Assembly (NCBI RefSeq): GCF_003609605.1
Contig: NZ_MCHY01000013.1
Span: 1 to 64,000 of the forward strand
DNA length: 64,000 nt
Direction of reading: 5' to 3'
DNA from: Ammoniphilus oxalaticus
GTDB lineage: Bacteria; Bacillota; Bacilli; Aneurinibacillales; RAOX-1
Each line of letters begins with the position of its first letter. Position 1 is the first letter of the stretch. Below, piece after piece: positions 18,624 through 25,104 of the stretch. The position numbers and the translations under genes are program-made. A model generated the notes under the pieces. The model did no database searches. It had not been told where the DNA came from and worked only from the letters and a program-made list of their open reading frames with translations.

Positions 18624-18653
18624 TTGTTAAAAAAATTATAAAACATATATAAT
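18624..18653 (+). promoter_or_regulatory. sigma-A promoter of holin-like toxin gene
   Basis: TTGTTA, 18-base AT-only-rich spacer, perfect TATAAT at 18648-18653. Predicted start about 18660, giving a leader of about 37 bases before the toxin ATG. Confidence 0.7.
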
Positions 18654-18667
18654 GAATAGCATGACAT

Positions 18668-18695
18668 AGGCACCCGTATGGTGAAGGGGGTGCCT
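18668..18695 (+). promoter_or_regulatory. leader hairpin covering toxin ribosome site
   Basis: Perfect 8-bp repeat AGGCACCC (18668-18675) and GGGTGCCT (18688-18695). The right arm overlaps the ribosome site GAAGGGGGTG and ends one base before the ATG. Sequestration of the ribosome site is usual for type I toxin messages. Confidence 0.65.
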
Positions 18696-18696
18696 A

Positions 18697-18783
18697 ATGA
18701 CAACTTATGAAAAAGTTACCGTAATATTAATGGTAGTTTCCATCATTATTACAGTAATGTTTGGTGTCCTTAGCCTCAGTTAA
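18697..18783 (+). CDS. holin-like type I toxin peptide (Hol_Tox family)
   Basis: 28 residues: MTTYEKVTVILMVVSI followed by more hydrophobic residues and a short GVLSLS tail. The MxTYE start followed by one membrane helix is the mark of the putative holin-like toxin family (related to TxpA/BsrE toxins). It has its own promoter, a ribosome site buried in a hairpin, and lies on the strand opposite to all neighbouring late genes. The antitoxin should be an antisense RNA over the 3' part; a candidate minus-strand promoter is TTGATC-18-AATAAT near 18,950-18,920. The hairpin at 18969-19006 could end the toxin message. Confidence 0.75.
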   Translation: MTTYEKVTVILMVVSIIITVMFGVLSLS

Positions 18784-18968
18784 GGACTGACACTGTACGT
18801 TCTATATTATGATCCGGCGACTGGTATATATACATACAATTTCAATATTTATAATATCTAAGGCAAGAACTGACTATTCTTGTTGCCTACCTAAACCCAT
18901 ACAAGCTTAGAGTGTGTCATTATTGAGATGTTTGTATTGCCTGATCAATTGGACATAGTCACAGAACG

Positions 18969-19006
18969 AAAAAGAGGGAGATGCATTCCAGTGCACTCCC
19001 TCTTTT
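18969..19006. terminator. strong terminator hairpin downstream of toxin
   Basis: AAAAGAGGGAG...CTCCCTCTTTT with an inner TGCA/TGCA extension. Symmetrical enough to work on both strands; it would stop the toxin message from the left and any leftward transcript from the right. Apart from this and the toxin unit, the 18468-19291 gap holds no gene I can support; another hairpin (AGGCAAGAA...TTCTTG) lies at about 18,870. Confidence 0.7.
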
Positions 19007-19175
19007 CCTTTGACGACACATACCCCCTTCTGTACCTTATAGGTTGAATGAACCACCTGAATAAACCAATGATTGGTTTTTAAAAGTAAGGACGCGACTT
19101 ATTGTATGGTGACTAGTCATACGTGCGCTTCGAAGAGGGTGCCTTCAACTTATGAATTACTTGTTTGGTAATTTT

Positions 19176-19204
19176 ATTTTATCATAATATGAAACATATT
19201 TGAA
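19176..19204 (-). promoter_or_regulatory. candidate promoter for leftward transcription into late region
   Basis: Minus-strand TTCAAA, 17-base spacer, TAAAAT in the AT-rich stretch before the late genes. A palindrome TGACTAGTCA lies downstream at 19110-19119 and could bind a regulator. Weak match, assigned mainly by position. Confidence 0.35.
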
Positions 19205-19291
19205 TAATTAAGGCGAATTAATTAGAGTCTTTGCCGCACCCCCTCTATAATTTCCCCCTCACCCATACAGGCTTCGTAAGCCAAGCGTAAG

Positions 19292-19780
19292 TCATGATAT
19301 TCTTTCTTTGATCTTTTTCTCCGCTCTTTTAATGTATCCTTGGACAGTCCCTTTACTCACACCGATCTCATCAGCGATCTTCCCCATGCTCATTCGTTGA
19401 CCTACATGAAGGATGTAGCATTGCCTTTCGCGATGGGAAAATGATGCGAATATATCCGCGAGTATAATCTTTTCCTCTCTCGTCATATACAGTTCCTTTT
19501 CGTTTATGTCATCTATCTGATCGGTAATATCCGGTATCAAGTCCATGCTTTCAAAATACTGCCGCTGATAAATTCGGCTTTTATCTACACCGCGCCGCAG
19601 CCCTGGTTGTCTTCCTGTCTCTAGCCATTCCAGCGAGAAATTCATATTCTCAATCATCCCATTGATCAGCGTAAGATCATCCGCATTATTCGGATTGTCG
19701 CGATCAAGCTGATCCGCTTGTCTTTTTAATTCTTTCCGACCGTCTGAATACTCACGAATTAACCTGTCTGCCCAATCCAA
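19292..19780 (-). CDS. late-gene regulator with sigma-70 region 4-type HTH (Xpf/ArpU-like)
   Basis: About 162 residues. I start it at the TTG at 19780, which follows AAGGGAGG by 8 bases and gives MDWADRLIREYSDGRKELK, the usual opening of this family; the ATG further upstream lies inside the previous gene. The C-terminal 60 residues are a sigma region 4-like helix-turn-helix (SHRERQCYILHVGQRMSMGKIADEIGVSKGTVQGYIKRAEKKI). Such proteins switch on late genes in PBSX-like phages. It is the last gene before the late block, in keeping with that role. Confidence 0.8.
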   Translation of the reverse strand: MDWADRLIREYSDGRKELKRQADQLDRDNPNNADDLTLINGMIENMNFSLEWLETGRQPGLRRGVDKSRIYQRQYFESMDLIPDITDQIDDINEKELYMTREEKIILADIFASFSHRERQCYILHVGQRMSMGKIADEIGVSKGTVQGYIKRAEKKIKERIS

Positions 19781-19802
19781 ACTTACCGCCTCCCTTATAT
19801 AT

Positions 19803-19997
19803 TTACTTTTGGCGATATGCCCCACCTCTGCCCCTTGCGTACGTGGGTCTGTGCATCCCCATTAGGCTTTCTATATCACGAGTGGACAAACGCTCACTGC
19901 GGCGTTTCTGTGGCTTCCTGCGCTTCTTCTTTTTAGGAGCGGGCTTCATGTTCTCTTTTTTCCACTGTTGAAGCTGGTCCTTAAACGTTTGGCTCAC
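19803..19997 (-). CDS. small basic phage protein
   Basis: 64 residues, GTG start behind GGAGGGGATC. Very Lys/Arg-rich middle (KPAPKKKKRRKPQKRRS) and a conserved-looking C-terminus (LSTRDIESLMGMHRPTYARGRGGAYRQK, helix-turn-helix-like). Possibly nucleic-acid binding; no function known to me. Overlaps the long upstream version of the regulator frame but not its chosen start. Confidence 0.65.
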   Translation of the reverse strand: MSQTFKDQLQQWKKENMKPAPKKKKRRKPQKRRSERLSTRDIESLMGMHRPTYARGRGGAYRQK

Positions 19998-20071
19998 CTT
20001 GATCCCCTCCTCGTTGCCAAAACTATTGATTTTGGGTAAATAAGTTACAGAGAGCGCTTTCCCTCATGCAA

Positions 20072-20119
20072 CAAAAGAAAAAGGACACCAAACAACGCTT
20101 GTGCGTCATTCAGTGTCCT
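20072..20119 (-). terminator. terminator after membrane protein gene
   Basis: Minus strand GGACAC...GTGTCC with a large loop that itself can pair, followed by TTTTTCTTTTG. Ends the message of the 20137-20667 gene. Confidence 0.7.
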
Positions 20120-20136
20120 CCAGTTGGCTGGTAGAA

Positions 20137-20667
20137 CTATTTTAACTTATGATATTGTTTCACTGATAGAAATTGATTAATGACATCCATTTCATTCGTT
20201 AGTTTAGCATTATTTATTTTAATTATTGGTGAATACACCTTTTTCTTATTCCCCAAAACATCCCGATACTTCACTACAATGTATCCCGTCTCCTGTCCTC
20301 CACTTATATTCCTTACCTCAACCACTGGGCTTATCCCTCGTTCAACCGTCTCTTTTCTTCTTGTCCTCTCATAGTTTGTAATATAAATATCGCATGGTAT
20401 GGTTTGAACATTGCTAATCCATTTTGCGGACAAATCAGTTATTCTAATGGATCCTTTATTTAATAAACTAAAGCTCACTTTCTTTGATGCGTGGATATTG
20501 TTAAATATGCTCCTTAAAATAAATTCTGGTTGAATATTTAATTGTTTCATTTTTTTATTGTTTCTATAAACTAAAAAGGAAATCATTAATGAAAACAATG
20601 AAATGGCTAAAGTAAGGTTTTCCTTATTTATAAAATAAATTACGCACATTAACTCATTTTCGTTCAA
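20137..20667 (-). CDS. membrane-anchored phage protein of unknown function
   Basis: 176 residues, TTG start overlapping the stop of xtrA. One membrane helix near residues 18-35 (TLAISLFSLMISFLVY), then a basic stretch and a soluble beta-rich domain (SFSLLNKGSIRITDLSAKW, ETGYIVVKYRDVLGNKK). AT-rich and followed by its own terminator, so probably an accessory gene. No family recognised. Confidence 0.6.
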   Translation of the reverse strand: MNENELMCVIYFINKENLTLAISLFSLMISFLVYRNNKKMKQLNIQPEFILRSIFNNIHASKKVSFSLLNKGSIRITDLSAKWISNVQTIPCDIYITNYERTRRKETVERGISPVVEVRNISGGQETGYIVVKYRDVLGNKKKVYSPIIKINNAKLTNEMDVINQFLSVKQYHKLK

Positions 20668-20861
20668 AACTCTTCCCCTTCTTCCCTTCTCATGCGCTTC
20701 ACCTTCCCCTGATGTGTCAAAATCCTATATTCACCGAATGGAGGAAGCTCTCTCAATTTCGCCTTTCCATCACAGATCACAATCACGCAACTGGATGGTA
20801 TATCCATTATATCAAATTCTAACCTATTTCTATCATTTACCTCTATATCTAGCGACCTCAT
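20664..20861 (-). CDS. xtrA: XtrA-like phage protein
   Basis: 65 residues from the ATG at 20861, which follows GGAGAGGGG. It matches the PBSX XtrA pattern: RSLDIEV, SCVIVICDGKAKLRELPPFG, ILTHQGKVKRMR. Function unknown; in PBSX it lies between early genes and the late regulator, as here. Confidence 0.82.
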   Translation of the reverse strand: MRSLDIEVNDRNRLEFDIMDIPSSCVIVICDGKAKLRELPPFGEYRILTHQGKVKRMRREEGEEF

Positions 20862-20880
20862 AGTCGGACCCCTCTCCATA

Positions 20881-20937
20881 TGCTATAATCAAATTTGCAG
20901 AAAAGATTAGCTGGGAGAGATCCTGGCTATTTTTGTT
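20881..20937 (+). promoter_or_regulatory. short promoter-terminator unit, plus strand (unit 1)
   Basis: Extended -10 TGCTATAAT at 20881-20889, then a hairpin AGCTGGGA/TCCTGGCT at 20909-20928 and ATTTTTG. Two of the stem pairs are G-U only when read on the plus strand, so the terminator is directional. A transcript would be only about 40 bases and antisense to the space between two phage genes. Confidence 0.5.
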
Positions 20938-21223
20938 TATATTTCCGAAGCTTGTCCAAAACATTTAATTGATTGATGTTATGCAAGCTGTACGTTGCAG
21001 CATGAACTGTATTTAATAGCTTTATATCTTCAAGCGGTACTGGAACGCACTCGTCATTGTCATAATATGAACGGTCGCTGTTAATCCTTTCTTCGGTGTA
21101 GATCCCAGCTTGTTCGATATTCGTTGTATATCCGGAGTCATTTGGCCCCCACCAAACAAGAAAATTAGAGTAGGCCGTCTTATCAATCGCTAACAAAAAA
21201 TATTCTCGCTCCTGTCCATTCAT
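20927..21223 (-). CDS. phage protein of unknown function
   Basis: 98 residues, soluble. Contains FLVWWGPNDSGYTTNIEQAGIY and VPVPLEDIKLLNTVHAATYS, a pattern I associate with small early phage proteins of unknown role. The 3' end overlaps the plus-strand terminator of unit 1. Confidence 0.65.
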   Translation of the reverse strand: MNGQEREYFLLAIDKTAYSNFLVWWGPNDSGYTTNIEQAGIYTEERINSDRSYYDNDECVPVPLEDIKLLNTVHAATYSLHNINQLNVLDKLRKYKQK

Positions 21224-21282
21224 TCTTTTATCCCCTTTCAGTTTCGCTTCATCGTCGGAAGCACTCCTACACGTTTATCAGA

Positions 21283-21486
21283 TTAATCAATAACAATGGC
21301 CGTCTGTGCCTTGTCTTGGTTCTTCCTACTGGCTAATCTTCTTTTCCCGGTCGGCGTGGTCATCCAATAAATATAATGAGGTTGAACACCTAACTTTTCC
21401 GCACACTCATAAGCAGTGCCCATGGCAATTATTTGATCATTCTTATAAACCGCATATTCCCTATCGAATACAGTTTTTCTACGCAT
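21283..21486 (-). CDS. small phage protein, HTH-like
   Basis: 67 residues. The segment YAVYKNDQIIAMGTAYECAEKLGVQPHYIYWMTTP occurs widely in Firmicute prophages; its middle (TAYECAEKLGVQPHYIYW) has the form of a helix-turn-helix. Regulator or DNA-binding role is inferred. Confidence 0.7.
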   Translation of the reverse strand: MRRKTVFDREYAVYKNDQIIAMGTAYECAEKLGVQPHYIYWMTTPTGKRRLASRKNQDKAQTAIVID

Positions 21487-21601
21487 CTTTTCACTCCTTC
21501 GTCTTATGAACGAACTGTGTATTATCTTTCAAAAAACGTTTTTTGTTTATATTGCTGTCCATCCATATCTTGTTTATTAAACAACCTGCTTAATTTTCCA
21601 C

Positions 21602-21616
21602 TTTATGTTATAGTTT
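21602..21616 (+). promoter_or_regulatory. extended -10 promoter for 57-residue membrane protein
   Basis: TGTTATAGT (extended -10) about 20 bases before the ribosome site AAGGAGG. No clear -35. Confidence 0.45.
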
Positions 21617-21644
21617 TTAATAATTAAAAAAGGAGGTACATACA

Positions 21645-21818
21645 ATAGTTACTACTCTAATTTCTTTTATTCCGCTATTAATTTACCTAGCCTTTCTTGG
21701 GTTTATTATTTGGTTTGCAACTAGCTTAATTAATGCCCAGAAGGAACGAAACGCTTTACTCAAAGAGATATCAAATAAATTGAGCAATGTAGATTTTAGG
21801 AAAAGCGAAGAAGAATGA
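21645..21818 (+). CDS. small single-pass membrane protein, apparent ATA start
   Basis: 57 residues on the strand opposite its neighbours. A perfect AGGAGGT lies 7 bases before ATA GTT ACT, and there is no ATG, GTG or TTG nearby in frame, so the start seems to be ATA. One membrane helix (TLISFIPLLIYLAFLGFIIW) is followed by a charged helix (NAQKERNALLKEISNKL). Promoter, ribosome site, frame and terminator (21804-21836) form a complete unit. Such small proteins are usually lysogen-expressed; function unknown. Confidence 0.7.
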   Translation: MVTTLISFIPLLIYLAFLGFIIWFATSLINAQKERNALLKEISNKLSNVDFRKSEEE

Positions 21819-21836
21819 TGTATCTTCGCTGTTTTC
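21804..21836 (+). terminator. terminator overlapping end of small membrane protein gene
   Basis: Perfect AGCGAAGA/TCTTCGCT stem, then GTTTTCCC. The left arm lies within the last codons of the gene. Confidence 0.7.
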
Positions 21837-21915
21837 CCTTACGACTAAATTTTTACGAACTGTGAATCAGAAAATGTTTAATCTATCTTGAATCGCTTCG
21901 TGCAATTCAACAAAA

Positions 21916-22104
21916 TCAGTTAAAGGAGAATCTAAGATAACTTGAATTTCGCCCTTTAACTCCTCGACTTTTCAGCTGTCCAATAAGCCATTTAAAATCA
22001 TCAACAATAGCCTTTGCGTTCATTTCGCATCCAAATATTTGTGCTGTTAAATCCCCATCCATAGCTTCAACCATATTCTTTATAGTCTTCAATCTATCTG
22101 GCAT
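21916..22104 (-). CDS. small phage protein of unknown function
   Basis: 62 residues from the ATG at 22104 (MPDRLKTIKNMVEAMDG), 7 bases after GGGAGGT. Helical, soluble; no family recognised. Confidence 0.55.
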   Translation of the reverse strand: MPDRLKTIKNMVEAMDGDLTAQIFGCEMNAKAIVDDFKWLIGQLKSRGVKGRNSSYLRFSFN

Positions 22105-22203
22105 TTCTTTACCTCCCACTACGCTTTATGCATCTACTATTACACAGAATTTTCTAACTATACACAATTGCTAGTCTATTGCTACCTTTTTACAACCCCT
22201 TCT

Positions 22204-22515
22204 GCTACAATTATTGTGATAGTAGTATTAAACAACTTCCTAACTTTCTTGGGGCTGAAGCAGCTATTGTTGTTTTTCCTTTCACAGCAACCTGCTTCAA
22301 CCCGCCTTTTATTAAATTGCTATTTTCGTAGCAGCGCTTATGTAATCCATCTGTTAACAAGGCACTCACCTTTCACGAGTTTGAGTTGGATCGGGTCTAC
22401 CCTCTGTATCTGATGAAAAGTCCGCCTTGTTGAAGATTAGAATTGCATATCGCATGCAATTGTTAGCAAAGGAAAGCCTCCTCTCTCCAAGTTGAGGATT
22501 TTCCTTTGCTATTAT
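22204..22515 (+). ncRNA. candidate structured RNA with anti-Shine-Dalgarno loop
   Basis: No gene fits this stretch. It starts with an extended -10 (TGCTACAAT, 22203-22211) and holds four successive hairpins: 22252-22303 (GGG/CCC plus TGAAGCAG/CTGCTTCA), 22354-22433 (10-bp stem with AACAAGGC/GCCTTGTT), 22441-22461 (AATTGCAT/ATGCAATT), 22465-22510 (AGCAAAGGAAA/TTTCCTTTGCT plus CCTC/GAGG). The last hairpin carries CCTCCTCTCTCC on the plus strand, complementary to ribosome sites, and is followed by ATTATAATTTT. Strand and transcription are inferred. Confidence 0.45.
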
Positions 22516-22535
22516 AATTTTAAGGACCAACGCGT

Positions 22536-22715
22536 CTACACCGTCGCTACAAAAACCCCATACGACTTGTCCTTTAGATGCTCCTCATACTGACAGTGCG
22601 GGCACACGATGGCGTCCTGATCCATCTCGTCATCATCGATCACCGCGAAAACGCATGAACATTTCGTGCATTCGTATAAGTGCATGTACACTCTTCTGTC
22701 GGCGTCAATACTCAC
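22536..22715 (-). CDS. zinc-ribbon phage protein
   Basis: 59 residues, GTG start overlapping the stop of the upstream gene by 4 bases (GTGA), ribosome site AAGGGAGG. Two Cys pairs (CTKC-SC and CPHC) make a zinc ribbon. Too short for ordinary gene callers with a 60-residue limit but clearly coding by frame and coupling. Confidence 0.75.
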   Translation of the reverse strand: MSIDADRRVYMHLYECTKCSCVFAVIDDDEMDQDAIVCPHCQYEEHLKDKSYGVFVATV

Positions 22716-22888
22716 TCTGATTCCTCCCTTACACGTTCAAAATCCTTTTTATATATCTTTTTGTAATAATGTTGAGCCATTTCATAGTGATACCTCAAAA
22801 CTGTTTTGTGTTTACTGTCGATAGTGAATTGCTTTCTAAGATGGTATTCCATTGGAATGATGTACAGTAAATATCTCAACAGCGTCAT
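22712..22888 (-). CDS. small phage protein
   Basis: 58 residues from the ATG at 22888, 6 bases after AAGGAGG. The N-terminus is hydrophobic (TLLRYLLYIIPMEYHLRKQ), the rest basic and Tyr-rich (HYEMAQHYYKKIYKKDFERV). A longer frame upstream exists but runs across two other small genes in different frames and lacks a ribosome site. Confidence 0.65.
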   Translation of the reverse strand: MTLLRYLLYIIPMEYHLRKQFTIDSKHKTVLRYHYEMAQHYYKKIYKKDFERVREESE

Positions 22889-22899
22889 TCCATCCCTCC

Positions 22900-22998
22900 T
22901 TACAATCGTCCTGCTCCAACAATAAAGACGGCCATCATCATGGCCCCGAAGCTCCCCGCCAATATGGATGCGGGCAACAGCCACCATACGTTGATCAT
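22900..22998 (-). CDS. tiny phage membrane protein
   Basis: 32 residues: MINVWWLLPASILAGSFGAM followed by more hydrophobic residues and a GAGRL end. ATG overlaps the stop of the upstream gene (ATGA) and has GTGAGGGGGAA before it. Similar short one-helix proteins (DUF3789-like) occur in phage early regions. Confidence 0.65.
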   Translation of the reverse strand: MINVWWLLPASILAGSFGAMMMAVFIVGAGRL

Positions 22999-23120
22999 TC
23001 CGATTCCCCCTCACAATACTCATCGCAATATCTCGGATGCCCTGGTTCCTCACCATCGATAAAACACCCGCAGTACTCACACAATATTCCGCTCAAACGC
23101 ATTTCCGCTAAATCTCCCAT
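22995..23120 (-). CDS. small cysteine-rich phage protein
   Basis: 41 residues with ILCEYCGCFIDGEEPGHPRY and CDEYCEGESE, five Cys in a zinc-finger arrangement. Ribosome site GGAGGGAAAG; ATG follows directly the TAA of the gene before it and its stop overlaps the next ATG, so translation is coupled. Confidence 0.7.
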   Translation of the reverse strand: MGDLAEMRLSGILCEYCGCFIDGEEPGHPRYCDEYCEGESE

Positions 23121-23246
23121 TTACTTTCCCTCCAATCGCCTATATTGCAGCTCCCTAGCCGCCTGATACCGCATTTCCATCGGCGCATTGTCGTCCAGCG
23201 CAACTACCAGCAGCTGTGTCCTTGTCACCGTCTTCATCTTCCGCAT
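23121..23246 (-). CDS. small phage protein
   Basis: 41 residues from the ATG at 23246, behind AGGAGG (9 bases). Ends LQYRRLEGK directly before the next ATG. The frame also continues upstream to an ATG at about 23,279 with a weaker ribosome site. Overlaps the 23155-23325 frame; of the two, this one looks more protein-like in the overlap. Confidence 0.6.
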   Translation of the reverse strand: MRKMKTVTRTQLLVVALDDNAPMEMRYQAARELQYRRLEGK

Positions 23247-23325
23247 CCCTGTCATCCTCCTGAAATGCCAATTGATCATATTCCCGTCCGTACATATCGA
23301 CCATCTTCTCGACCCCGAACTTCAT
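23155..23325 (-). CDS. possible small phage protein overlapping the next gene
   Basis: 56 residues from the ATG at 23325, which shares a base with the stop of the upstream gene. The first half (MKFGVEKMVDMYGREYDQLA, then acidic) looks real; the Gly/Ala/Cys-rich end lies over the 23121-23246 gene and could be a by-product of that frame. Confidence 0.4.
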   Translation of the reverse strand: MKFGVEKMVDMYGREYDQLAFQEDDRDAEDEDGDKDTAAGSCAGRQCADGNAVSGG

Positions 23326-23795
23326 CAGCCGACCTGCAAGCCCCATTCCCTCCGCATTCGTATGAGGGTGCTCTCACTCATGCGATATCTAACCGCTATA
23401 GCCCTGTACGATAATCCTTGCTTTCTATATTCGAGAAGCTTGTCTTTTGTTAGTTCATGGCGCCTAGACGGGCGTTGACGGCGCAATTGGATCCCCCATG
23501 AAGCACGATTTTTATAAAATTCCTGCATGTCTAACCCGTATAATTTGGCAATTCTTTTGTTTGTGTAACCATTGTTTAGTAGCTCAATATATGTTTTCTT
23601 GTTTAGAGCGTCAGGTATTTTATTTTTAGTTAACCTAGTCCCAAGATTTCTGATTTCAGCCTCAAGACCACATTCAACCTGGCATATCCGATCTCTTGTC
23701 CTTTGGCTTTTACCACGAACTAACTCACAGTTTTTGCAATGATCCAAAAGATCGTTAATTCTAATTCTTAAACTACGCTTTTCCAACCTTTTCAT
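23325..23795 (-). CDS. phage protein with zinc-binding N-terminus and HTH C-terminus
   Basis: 156 residues. N-terminal CKNCELVRG...ICQVECGLEAEI supplies four Cys, as in small phage zinc-binding proteins. Two repeated helix-turn-helix-like segments follow (ELLNNGYTNKRIAKLYGLDMQEF and EYRKQGLSYRAIAVRYRMSESTL). Probably a DNA-binding regulator of the early region; role inferred. Confidence 0.7.
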   Translation of the reverse strand: MKRLEKRSLRIRINDLLDHCKNCELVRGKSQRTRDRICQVECGLEAEIRNLGTRLTKNKIPDALNKKTYIELLNNGYTNKRIAKLYGLDMQEFYKNRASWGIQLRRQRPSRRHELTKDKLLEYRKQGLSYRAIAVRYRMSESTLIRMRREWGLQVG

Positions 23796-23854
23796 GGATT
23801 AAATGCTCCTTCCACGTGGTATACTAGTACCGCCAATATTTTTTTCACTTGGAT

Positions 23855-24073
23855 CTATGGGGTGGCAGCCCCTAGGTCCTCCTCTATCCTTATTTTTGGG
23901 ATGATGTTTCCTCCCAATCGTCTACAGTCATAACCAGCCCTTGTCATACAACGGCGCCATAAGTGACAACGGCTGAGACACGCCATTTGATTGTCCTCTC
24001 TAACTACCCAATCAGGTCTTGCGTCAGTAATCACCACCCCTCCGATCACACTCTTTCTCACAACACACGTCAC
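23855..24073 (-). CDS. small cysteine-containing phage protein
   Basis: 72 residues from the GTG at 24073, 8 bases after AGGGGA. CLSRCHLWRRC and YDCRRLGGNIIPKIR contain four Cys that could bind metal. Four-base-scale spacing to the RusA gene implies one operon. Unknown function. Confidence 0.55.
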   Translation of the reverse strand: MTCVVRKSVIGGVVITDARPDWVVREDNQMACLSRCHLWRRCMTRAGYDCRRLGGNIIPKIRIEEDLGAATP

Positions 24074-24086
24074 GACAATCACTCCC

Positions 24087-24530
24087 CTAATTGATTTCTA
24101 GCAACTCTACCTCAATTTCGATCCGCGGCTGCTCGCTATAAAACTTGGAGACGCGCAGATCGACGACTTGGCTGTCATCCTTCCAAATGATCTTGTTTAG
24201 CGCGTCACTGATCGACTTCACGTAATTGTCGAGGTCTGGTTTGGTTGTTGGACGATATAGCCCATGTTCTGCCAGCCCCATTCGCCGCCTGCTGAATGAT
24301 TTGAGCATAGGCCGATATATTGCCAACCTCACTTTCAACGGTCCCTCTAACGGCTTTCTTGGGGCGTGTTGAGAAGCAACCAATCCAACATATTGTTTAA
24401 AATCCCTTGAATTCTGCGGGTCGTACATTCGGATGCGACCTCTGTGCGTTGTTGCTCTTGCTCGCTCTTGGGCTACCGCTTCCCCTAACACGGTAAATTT
24501 AATTTTGTTTTTCGTTTCGATCCCGCTCAC
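24087..24530 (-). CDS. RusA-family Holliday junction resolvase
   Basis: About 147 residues. The signature KPDLDNYVKSISDALNKIIW with DDSQVVDLRVSKFYSEQPRI contains the catalytic Asp residues of RusA endonucleases, which cut four-way junctions before packaging. Start is uncertain: GTG at 24530 is possible but has a poor ribosome site, and the gene overlaps the end of the gene before it. Confidence 0.9.
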   Translation of the reverse strand: MSGIETKNKIKFTVLGEAVAQERARATTHRGRIRMYDPQNSRDFKQYVGLVASQHAPRKPLEGPLKVRLAIYRPMLKSFSRRRMGLAEHGLYRPTTKPDLDNYVKSISDALNKIIWKDDSQVVDLRVSKFYSEQPRIEIEVELLEIN

Positions 24531-24696
24531 CCCCATCCACATCAATCTCTAACTTACGCTCTTTGCCGTTGATCCTGATTCCTGTGACCGCGCTGTCCTT
24601 GTCCACAGCCGCTTCAAGTTGCTTGGTTATGCTTTTCAGCGATGCAATCATTGTCCGCACCGTAGGCTTGTCCGAAAACTGAACCCATGCCCTCAT
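24499..24696 (-). CDS. small phage protein
   Basis: 65 residues from the ATG at 24696 (MRAWVQFSDKPTVRTM), after GGGGAAAGGGG. Two predicted strands at the end (GIRINGKERKLEIDVDGG). Unknown; overlaps RusA by 32 bases. Confidence 0.6.
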   Translation of the reverse strand: MRAWVQFSDKPTVRTMIASLKSITKQLEAAVDKDSAVTGIRINGKERKLEIDVDGGERDRNEKQN

Positions 24697-24700
24697 GTAC

Positions 24701-24925
24701 TTAGATCCCCTTTCCCCATACCCCGCCGGCCCTTTTCTTAATCCGTCGAAGGTCGTATTGGTCGATGGCAAGAAACAGAACCTCTTGCGGCGCCCTTTTA
24801 AACCGATTGGCAATCTCGGCGATGGATAGACCTTGTTTCCAAAGCTGGCGAAACTGCTTTACCATCTGCTTGTCCCACAGGAAATCGTAATGCTCACAGC
24901 TAACGTATGGAAACTGATCCCTCAC
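24701..24925 (-). CDS. small HTH phage protein
   Basis: 74 residues, GTG start overlapping the previous stop (GTGA). A helix-turn-helix is clear: FRQLWKQGLSIAEIANRFKR. Probably DNA-binding. Confidence 0.65.
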   Translation of the reverse strand: MRDQFPYVSCEHYDFLWDKQMVKQFRQLWKQGLSIAEIANRFKRAPQEVLFLAIDQYDLRRIKKRAGGVWGKGI

Positions 24926-25104
24926 GCCCCAGCAGCCCCTACGCCGAACCTTCGTTCAGCATCAGCAATCATTTGCCGCAACTCTTCCTCAGCCGCCGCC
25001 ACCTGCTCTTTGATTCGGGGCCCGCAATCAGGGCAGGGCATGAAGAAGACGGAGGAACTAAACGGAATCAGCATGGCGTTCGTGTTGTTGCACAGGCTAC
25101 ACAC
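24922..25104 (-). CDS. small zinc-ribbon-like phage protein
   Basis: 60 residues from a GTG at 25104 that overlaps the end of the DnaC-like gene; a longer ATG form begins at 25161. CSLCNNTNAM and CPDCGPRIKEQ give two Cys pairs, followed by an acidic helix. Confidence 0.6.
   Translation of the reverse strand: MCSLCNNTNAMLIPFSSSVFFMPCPDCGPRIKEQVAAAEEELRQMIADAERRFGVGAAGA

Noticed and set aside
18532-18630. 32-codon plus-strand frame starting MDKELIKQ
   Set aside because: The nearest ribosome site is more than 20 bases away and it ends in the toxin promoter.
22168-22413. 81-codon plus-strand frame
   Set aside because: No ribosome site, and the sequence is better explained by the hairpins of the candidate RNA.
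23811-23850. Fourth promoter-terminator unit at the TGGTATACT box
   Set aside because: The hairpin before the T-run has only a 4-bp stem inside the promoter; not convincing as a terminator.
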